NCBI GenBank assembly: GCA_023386345.1
Contig: JAEWJT010000012.1
Span: 1-55,054 of the forward strand
DNA from: Bacillota bacterium
GTDB taxonomy: Bacteria > Bacillota > Clostridia > Tissierellales > Sedimentibacteraceae
Length of the DNA: 55,054 nt
Direction: 5' to 3'
Part shown: in pieces, positions 50,137 through 55,054 of the stretch
Layout: each line of letters opens with the position of its first letter
How positions within the stretch are numbered: the stretch's first letter is position 1
Position numbers and translations under genes: made by a program
The notes under the pieces: generated by a model
Told to the model about the DNA's origin: nothing
What the model saw: only the letters and a program-made list of their open reading frames with translations
Database searches by the model: none

Positions 50137-52319
50137 GCTTCCACCTCTTTCAAATCTTCTTTGTCAATATTTGGTAACTGTTCTTTCCACAACTTATAGT
50201 ATCTTCCTTTTGACTCAATTAAACCACCATGAGTACCTTCTTCTACTATTTCTCCTTTATCCATAACAAAAATTCTGTCGCATCGTTTTATTGTACTTAA
50301 TCTATGAGCTATTATAATTGTTGTCATGCCTTGACTAAAGTTGTTAATTGTGTTTTCTATTGCTGCCTCTGTTATTGAATCAAGATTGCTAGTAGCCTCA
50401 TCAAGTATAAGTATGTCTGGTTTTTTTAATATCGCCCTCGCAATTGCCAGTCTTTGCCTTTGTCCTCCCGATAAATTCGCTCCGTTTTCTTCAAGATAGG
50501 TATTGTATCTAAGCGGAAGTTCATTAATAAAATCATGTGCTTTAGCCATTTTAGAGGCTTCTACTATATCCTCCATATTAGAATCCCCTAGACCTAATGA
50601 TAAATTTTCCAAAATTGTACCACTAAATAAAAATGTTTCTTGTGGAACATATGATATACGCTCTCTTAGTGTTTCACGCCTAATATCCTGTATATTATTA
50701 TCGTCTATACAAACATCACCTTTCTCAATAGGGTAGAAGTTAAGTAATAGTTTAACAAGCGTAGTTTTGCCACATCCGCTTTCACCTACTAAAGCAATTC
50801 TTTGTCCTTTTTTTATATATATATTTATATTTTTTAATATGAGCTGCCTAGTACCATATCTGAAATCTACATTTTTAAGAGATATATTTCCTTCAAATTT
50901 TACAGGACTGATTTTTTTCTCTTCATTATCATTACTTTCTATATCTAAATCAAGTATCTCTCCTAAACGCTCTGCCGCTACCACAGCTGTTTGAAGCTGT
51001 GGCTGCAAATTAATTAAATTTTTCATAGGACTCAAAAAATATCCAAGCAAGGCATTAAATGTGATTAAACTTCCAACTGACAAATTGCCTTTTATAACTT
51101 GATATGCTCCTATCCATAATATAGCGACTCCTCCAACTAGCTCAACAAAGCCTTTTAAAAGTGCTTGTACATTTACTGTAATTGCTAACTTAAATATACT
51201 TTTTAAGAGCTTGATAAATTTACCTTCTGTTTCTAAATTAACCTTTCTTTCTGCATTAAAAGCTTTGACTGTCTGTATACCATTTAATGATTCTACTAGA
51301 TATGATGTAAGCTGTGAATTATTCTCCATTTGCCTCTCATTTCCCTTTTTCAAGGTTTTATTAAAGCTAAAAACTATAATAGCATACATCAAAACTAACA
51401 TAAAGGCTATTCCAAATAATATGCTATTTTGCATATAAAGCATAACTCCTCCAACTACAACCATAAGTGTATCAATCATAATGGTTAAAGTTGCACCAGA
51501 TATCGCATCTCTGACATGACCTGCGTCTTGAAATCTTGATATAATCTCCCCGACTTTTCTTGTTCCAAAAAAATTCATAGGAAGCTTTAATACATGCTCA
51601 TAATATCCTAATAGTAGTGCTATATCTAATTTTTGACTAAGATATAGCAAAAGATGTGATCTGAAACCATTTAGAATAATTTGAAACAAATATAGTAATA
51701 TAATTCCTATGGACACAATATGCAGTGTTTTCATCAGTCCATATGGTAAAATATCGTCAAGCAAAAATTTCATATAAAAAGAAGCTAATATGCCTAAAAC
51801 TGTGTATATGAGCGAGGCTAAAAAAACTTGGATAAGCAGACGTTTTTGTGGCAAAAGAAGATGGAAAAATCTCTCAAATAATCCCTTTGTTTCTTTACCC
51901 TTTTTAAAGCTTTGATTTGGAACAAGCAAAATAAGTACACCAGTCCAAAGCTTAAGAAATTCCTCCGGAGTGTACTTTACTATGCCCTTGGCAGGGTCTG
52001 CTATAATTATTTCTTTCTTATCTATTTTATGTACAACGACATAATGCAAGAGCTTTCCATCGACAATAACGTGGGCAATTGCAGGTAATGGAAATTCACT
52101 AAAAAAAGCTTCCTGATCGCCTTTAACACCTTTAGCACTAAACCCAAGCTGTTCAGCAGCCTTTATAACTCCATAAGCATTAGTTCCTTGTTTATCAGTT
52201 CCTGCTGTCTCCCTTATCTTAGTTATAGGGATTTTAAGCCCATATTGTTTTGAAATTGTAGCTAAACAAGCTGCTCCACAGTCTGTTATATCGTGTTGTT
52301 TTATGCAATAGTATCTCAT
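50124..52319 (-). CDS. Peptidase-containing ABC bacteriocin exporter (731 aa)
   Basis: Processes and exports double-glycine peptides. N-terminal C39 peptidase with Gln8, catalytic Cys14 (QHDITDCGAACLATI), His92 (LLHYVVVHKID) and Asp108 (IIADPAKG). The membrane domain has six segments (about 160-440) and the ATPase has Walker A GESGCGKTT, signature LSGGQRQRLAIARA, Walker B ILILDEATSNLD and the IIAHRLSTI H-loop. All catalytic residues are intact. The start overlaps the M50 gene stop (TAATG) after AAGGAG. It should cleave the two precursors encoded upstream after Gly-Gly. Confidence 0.95.
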   Translation of the reverse strand: MRYYCIKQHDITDCGAACLATISKQYGLKIPITKIRETAGTDKQGTNAYGVIKAAEQLGFSAKGVKGDQEAFFSEFPLPAIAHVIVDGKLLHYVVVHKIDKKEIIIADPAKGIVKYTPEEFLKLWTGVLILLVPNQSFKKGKETKGLFERFFHLLLPQKRLLIQVFLASLIYTVLGILASFYMKFLLDDILPYGLMKTLHIVSIGIILLYLFQIILNGFRSHLLLYLSQKLDIALLLGYYEHVLKLPMNFFGTRKVGEIISRFQDAGHVRDAISGATLTIMIDTLMVVVGGVMLYMQNSILFGIAFMLVLMYAIIVFSFNKTLKKGNERQMENNSQLTSYLVESLNGIQTVKAFNAERKVNLETEGKFIKLLKSIFKLAITVNVQALLKGFVELVGGVAILWIGAYQVIKGNLSVGSLITFNALLGYFLSPMKNLINLQPQLQTAVVAAERLGEILDLDIESNDNEEKKISPVKFEGNISLKNVDFRYGTRQLILKNINIYIKKGQRIALVGESGCGKTTLVKLLLNFYPIEKGDVCIDDNNIQDIRRETLRERISYVPQETFLFSGTILENLSLGLGDSNMEDIVEASKMAKAHDFINELPLRYNTYLEENGANLSGGQRQRLAIARAILKKPDILILDEATSNLDSITEAAIENTINNFSQGMTTIIIAHRLSTIKRCDRIFVMDKGEIVEEGTHGGLIESKGRYYKLWKEQLPNIDKEDLKEVEACSL

Positions 52320-53395
52320 TATGTTATAAACTCCTTTAATTCTCTTGGATTCAATAAATTTAGAAGCATATTTTCATGTCCAAAACGCGGGCAAGACTTT
52401 TCTCTAACAACAACATTACAAATACCATTTTTATATATTATATAATTATAAATATGGTCAATACAACTAATAACAAGATTATCCTCTATATCTTTATCTT
52501 TGTTTTTAATTTGTTCATATAATTGTTTAGCTTCTAAATACTTTTTTTTAAACAAGAGCCATAGTAATAGTATTGACTTGAATTCATGGTCTTTACTATT
52601 TATTATATCACCGCTATATATATCAATATAGTTTCCAATCATACTTTTCTCTCTGGAAGATAAAGTATTTCTAGCATCTATGCAATATAGAATTACCTTA
52701 CAAACATAATTATTTTTAAATTCTTTTTTATCAATTTTACTTAAATCTAAAGAAAAATCAATTAATTTATACATTTGACTTGGCATATTACCTTTTCGAT
52801 TTATGTTGTGCATTGCTAATAATCTAACAATTAAATTAAAATACTCTTTTTTATTGAATGACAAAAGAAGACAATAAGTATCAGAATATAACCCTTTATG
52901 TTCATATGGAATTAAAGATATAAGTACCCAAATGAAAAAGAATATTATTGTAGCTGTCCAATATACATTATTAATCATTATAAATTTATTTACTATCAGC
53001 AGTAGAATAAATAGAACTATTCCCGAAATAGGACCTGCCAAAACCATCATTAAAAATTGGCTTGTATCCACTTTTTTTGGATACAAAACACATCTTCCTA
53101 ATGAAAATAGTTTTTTTGAAAAATTAATTCTTAATTTATCTTCAAAGACTATGTTTAAATTTAAAATATTTATACTAATCACATCAAAGCCAAATAATTT
53201 TCCTATAATCATATGAGCTGTTTCATGTACTATCGAATAACAAATTGATACGAATATAAATGTGAAAATTAATAATAAGAATTTTAATACAGGCTTAAAA
53301 CTACCCTCTTCGACAATTTTTGATATTATTATATATAATAATTGCAACGCAAAAATCAAATATAATGCAATTACAATTTTTTTACTCTTTGTCAT
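52319..53395 (-). CDS. M50-family (site-2-protease-type) membrane metallopeptidase (358 aa)
   Basis: Polytopic membrane protein with hydrophobic stretches at about residues 8-27, 36-55, 114-137 and 145-162. Zinc motif HETAH (57-61) within a membrane segment, followed by MVLAGPISGIVLF and a later SLIPYEHKGLYSD in which Asp172 can be the third ligand, as in S2P and SpoIVFB proteins. The C-terminal ~180 residues are cytoplasmic and helical (LLWLLFKKKYLEAKQLYEQI). M50 proteins occur in some bacteriocin clusters, where the role is unclear: peptide or leader processing, immunity or regulation. AAGGAG precedes ATG 53395. Confidence 0.8.
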   Translation of the reverse strand: MTKSKKIVIALYLIFALQLLYIIISKIVEEGSFKPVLKFLLLIFTFIFVSICYSIVHETAHMIIGKLFGFDVISINILNLNIVFEDKLRINFSKKLFSLGRCVLYPKKVDTSQFLMMVLAGPISGIVLFILLLIVNKFIMINNVYWTATIIFFFIWVLISLIPYEHKGLYSDTYCLLLSFNKKEYFNLIVRLLAMHNINRKGNMPSQMYKLIDFSLDLSKIDKKEFKNNYVCKVILYCIDARNTLSSREKSMIGNYIDIYSGDIINSKDHEFKSILLLWLLFKKKYLEAKQLYEQIKNKDKDIEDNLVISCIDHIYNYIIYKNGICNVVVREKSCPRFGHENMLLNLLNPRELKEFIT

Positions 53396-53496
53396 TCACA
53401 ACTCCTTATAATAAGTAATAATTGTTAAAATTCTTTGTAGCTACCTAAAAACATTTTAGCTTATATAAATTTTTCATAACACTCCACCACTTATTC

Positions 53497-53544
53497 TCAT
53501 TTAGCAATAAATTCCAAATTTTCTTTTTTTAAAGTTTTCATCAT
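53497..53544 (-). CDS. Micro-ORF with ribosome site (15 aa), possible broken leader peptide
   Basis: An AAAGG site five bases before ATG 53544 precedes MMKTLKKENLEFIAK and a stop. Its L-x-x-x-E-L-x-x-I pattern resembles double-glycine leaders but the Gly-Gly is missing in frame. One base out of frame, just after the stop, the text reads ISGGVL. It may be a frameshifted remnant of a third precursor, a short regulatory ORF, or chance. Confidence 0.3.
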   Translation of the reverse strand: MMKTLKKENLEFIAK

Positions 53545-53552
53545 CTTAACCT

Positions 53553-54035
53553 TTAACTTAATATAATTTCTAAATTTTTATACGTAATCGCAGACATTCT
53601 TGCACCTACTTTTTTCTCTGCATTAATTCCATCATTATATAAAAAAGTTACATCAAATCTATTAAAAAGTGTTTTTTTCGTTTTTATGATTTTAAGATTT
53701 TTAATATTATAAATATTTAATCCAATTTGTAAGTAAGTTTCATTAAATGCTTCCATGTTATCATTGATTAAATTATAAAAAATAAAAAACAAAAGATGAG
53801 ATAAGGCACTATACATTGAAAATTCATTTGTTGGCATATTCAGATTGAAAATGGCCTCCATGAGACGTTCAGCAAAAATAAAAACTACACCATATAAACA
53901 AATGTTAAATATTCTATCAGGAAATATATTTAACATATTTTTCTTTTGCCTTTGATATCTAATAACTATAAATATAATTAATATAATTAATTGAATTAAA
54001 TTTAATGTTAAAAGCATAAGATTTCTGTAATTCAT
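53553..54035 (-). CDS. Membrane protein of unknown function in the bacteriocin operon (160 aa)
   Basis: Not recognised. Three hydrophobic stretches: about residues 7-25, 43-58 and 81-93 (LLFFIFYNLI). A basic segment (RYQRQKK) follows the first. The soluble C-terminus (about 105-160) is strand-rich (INIYNIKNLKIIK, RFDVTFLYND, ARMSAITYKNLEIIL). GGAGG precedes ATG 54035. It is the first gene after the promoter of the export operon and lies next to the precursor genes, the usual place for an immunity protein. That role is inference only. Confidence 0.7.
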   Translation of the reverse strand: MNYRNLMLLTLNLIQLIILIIFIVIRYQRQKKNMLNIFPDRIFNICLYGVVFIFAERLMEAIFNLNMPTNEFSMYSALSHLLFFIFYNLINDNMEAFNETYLQIGLNIYNIKNLKIIKTKKTLFNRFDVTFLYNDGINAEKKVGARMSAITYKNLEIILS

Positions 54036-54094
54036 AACATATCCTCCATATTATGTTTATAAAACTTCTTACATATTGAAATTTAAATATATTT

Positions 54095-54123
54095 ATTCTA
54101 TTTTTAGAATAGTTTAATTTCAA
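54095..54123 (-). promoter_or_regulatory. Promoter of the export/immunity operon
   Basis: TTGAAA (54118-54123), 17 bases, TAGAAT (54095-54100) on the minus strand. The -10 box is half of the inverted repeat ATTCTA-tttt-TAGAAT (54095-54110), a possible operator. It would transcribe the 160-aa gene through the TolC-like gene. Confidence 0.5.
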
Positions 54124-54179
54124 TAATTCGTTTTTTAGTTTATCAATTACTTAATTAATTTTATAACAAAAATAATATA

Positions 54180-54225
54180 AATTCAAATTTTGTACTTTAG
54201 ATTAATTAAGCACAAAATTTGAATT
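54180..54225. terminator. Hairpin after the precursor genes
   Basis: AATTCAAATTTTGT (54180-54193) and its exact inverse (54212-54225) form a 14-base-pair, AT-only-rich stem with an 18-base loop, 14 bases after the second precursor gene. It separates a short precursor mRNA from the export genes. Confidence 0.6.
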
Positions 54226-54238
54226 CAATATATATTTT

Positions 54239-54454
54239 TTACCAGTCAAGTGCAGTAAGCATTATTATAACACCAGCCACTACTTGTACTACGCCAGATG
54301 CAACATCTTCATGTTTCTTAGCTGTTACAACTTTACCTATACCATATACACTTGTCAAAGCTCCAACAGCTACAACACCCCAATTTACTCCACCATTAAT
54401 GTCAAAACATTCTTCATAAGATAATTCATAAAAACCTTTCATCGTTAATTCCAT
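54239..54454 (-). CDS. Double-glycine bacteriocin-like precursor peptide (71 aa)
   Basis: Leader MELTMKGFYELSYEECFDIN ends in Gly-Gly at residues 21-22, fitting C39 cleavage. The predicted mature peptide has 49 residues, starts VNWGVVAVGALTSVYG and continues with a basic/acidic break (TAKKHED) and a hydrophobic Gly/Val-rich second half ending in LDW. Two hydrophobic halves with many small residues are characteristic of pore-forming class II peptides. No cysteine lies in the mature part. AGGAGG is twelve bases before ATG 54454; an internal ATG at residue 5 is possible. It follows the other precursor by 20 bases, suggesting a two-peptide system. Confidence 0.85.
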   Translation of the reverse strand: MELTMKGFYELSYEECFDINGGVNWGVVAVGALTSVYGIGKVVTAKKHEDVASGVVQVVAGVIIMLTALDW

Positions 54455-54474
54455 ATTTTCTATTAACCTCCTAA

Positions 54475-54654
54475 TTATTTTGGTAAATTTTCAAAAAAAC
54501 CACCTAAACCCGCTAGAAAAAGTTCTGCTCCTAACCCTGGATTGTAACATGCTACAGCAGGAGAAAATGCAATAGCTAAACATGATACAAACAACGCAAC
54601 TGGTCCACCGCCATTTAGTTCTTGCATTTCTTCCATTGTTAATTCATTAAACAT
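54475..54654 (-). CDS. Double-glycine bacteriocin-like precursor peptide (59 aa)
   Basis: Short gene. Leader MFNELTMEEMQELNGG fits the class II pattern and shares ELTM with the neighbouring precursor. Cleavage after Gly16 would give a 43-residue peptide. Its two cysteines lie within VSCLAIAFSPAVACYN, so a disulfide may form, and a C-terminal LGAELFLAGLGGFFENLPK follows. It is hydrophobic and Gly/Ala-rich with almost no charge. GGAGG is eight bases before ATG 54654. First of the two precursor genes. Confidence 0.85.
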   Translation of the reverse strand: MFNELTMEEMQELNGGGPVALFVSCLAIAFSPAVACYNPGLGAELFLAGLGGFFENLPK

Positions 54655-54712
54655 AATTTTATCCTCCGAAATTTTATTTCATTTATTATAAATTCTCTCC
54701 TTACAATCTTCC

Positions 54713-54760
54713 TTCCCCAAAAAGATTTTCCTATTTGCAAAATTGGGGAATTATGCAAAT
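54713..54760. repeat. Interleaved inverted repeats upstream of the precursor genes
   Basis: TTCCCCAA (54713-54720) pairs with TTGGGGAA (54743-54750); ATTTGCA (54733-54739) pairs with TGCAAAT (54754-54760). The two pairs overlap so they cannot both form as hairpins in one RNA. They lie about 60-105 bases upstream of the first precursor start codon. They may be an operator or a pair of alternative RNA structures. No convincing promoter was seen in this gap (54655-54793). Confidence 0.5.
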
Positions 54761-54793
54761 AATATAAGTTAAGAAATTACAAACTATTTTTTG

Positions 54794-55054
54794 CTATAAT
54801 ATATTGTCACTTACTCCTATATAACAATCTATTATGACATTATTAACACCATCCCCGTTGTTAATCTGCACATTATATGCACTTGTTACTTGCTGCAATT
54901 TATTTTTATTTATGTACTCAACCAAGCGATTTACAGAACTCTCAAACTCACTTATTTTTCCTTCATGCCTAATACATAATGCGTTTGTAAGCTTAAATAT
55001 TGGTTTTAATTTAAACTCATCTGGCAATTCTATCGACTTATTCAATGGTACTAG
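54794..55054 (-). CDS. C-terminal part of a GyrI-like/effector-binding-domain protein
   Basis: Only the last 86 codons lie in the window; the frame is open to the right edge and no start is certain (a TTG at 55045 lacks a site). LKPIFKLTNALCIRHEGKIS followed by VNRLVEYINKNKL and the ending IIDCYIGVSDNIL resemble the GyrI-like small-molecule-binding domain found at the C-terminus of MerR/AraC regulators or as a single domain. If a regulator, it may control the adjacent precursor genes, which is inference. Confidence 0.5.
   Translation of the reverse strand, partial: LVPLNKSIELPDEFKLKPIFKLTNALCIRHEGKISEFESSVNRLVEYINKNKLQQVTSAYNVQINNGDGVNNVIIDCYIGVSDNIL

Noticed and set aside
54239..54454. Circular (class I AS-48-like) bacteriocin
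   Set aside because: The hydrophobic two-half core looked compatible, but the Gly-Gly leader and C39 exporter point to leader removal by the exporter, and no circularisation genes are nearby.
47416..54654. Lanthipeptide or sactipeptide cluster
   Set aside because: No LanB/LanM/LanC or radical SAM enzyme is present; the M50 protein and exporter do not install such modifications.
1..55054. CRISPR arrays, tRNA or rRNA genes, transposases, phage genes, origins
   Set aside because: Looked for by eye on both strands; no regular direct repeats, clover-leaf sequences, or transposase/integrase motifs were found.

Overview
The window is AT-rich DNA from a monoderm Clostridia-type bacterium. It carries an uninterrupted sporulation sigma factor (SigK), a lipoteichoic-acid-synthase-type enzyme, SLH-domain surface anchoring, a tRNA-Val T-box riboswitch and near-consensus SigA promoters with AGGAGG ribosome binding sites. 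No rRNA, tRNA, CRISPR array, insertion sequence or phage gene was found. The Opp transporter and the gene mix hint at a Peptostreptococcaceae-like lineage, but that placement is inference.

Layout. 1-3546: a three-gene FtsX/MacB-type ABC transporter, its ATPase cut by the left edge. 3814-6549: ftsE-ftsX and an M23 murein hydrolase. 6875-10272: a small PrcB-domain protein and an archaeal-style (type 2) valyl-tRNA synthetase under a complete T-box leader. 10455-11444: a GT8-type glycosyltransferase. 11531-20809: one long leftward operon for a surface glycan (polymerase/ligase, two GT4 enzymes, two DUF4330 proteins, TagA, and a GT4 enzyme fused to a CsaB-type pyruvyltransferase), followed by transaldolase and a split transketolase. 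Divergent from it is a secreted glycosidase with SLH repeats (21068-23272). CsaB-type enzymes pyruvylate the wall polymer that SLH domains bind, so the operon and its neighbour probably form one surface-anchoring system. 23285-28583: LTA synthase-like protein, a small secreted protein, a lipid kinase, SigK and a LURP-one protein. 28599-32197: the conserved mltG-trmR-trhP-udk operon. 33001-40254: an Opp/Ami oligopeptide importer with an enlarged OppC and OppA and an insertion in OppF. 40612-47294: RNase J, YrzB-like DUF1292, RuvX, an iron-sulfur aldo/keto reductase, IreB and AlaS.

47416-54654 is the most distinctive region, a bacteriocin-type locus. It has two double-glycine precursor peptides, one of only 59 residues; a membrane protein of unknown function; an M50 (site-2-protease-type) membrane metallopeptidase; a C39-peptidase ABC exporter; a long HlyD-type adaptor; and a TolC-like protein, which is unexpected in a monoderm cell. 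The peptides and the export genes look like separate transcription units divided by a hairpin and a promoter. The right edge cuts a protein resembling the C-terminus of a GyrI/effector-binding domain.

All calls come from reading the sequence. No database search or structure prediction was run, so family names rest on motifs and gene context.
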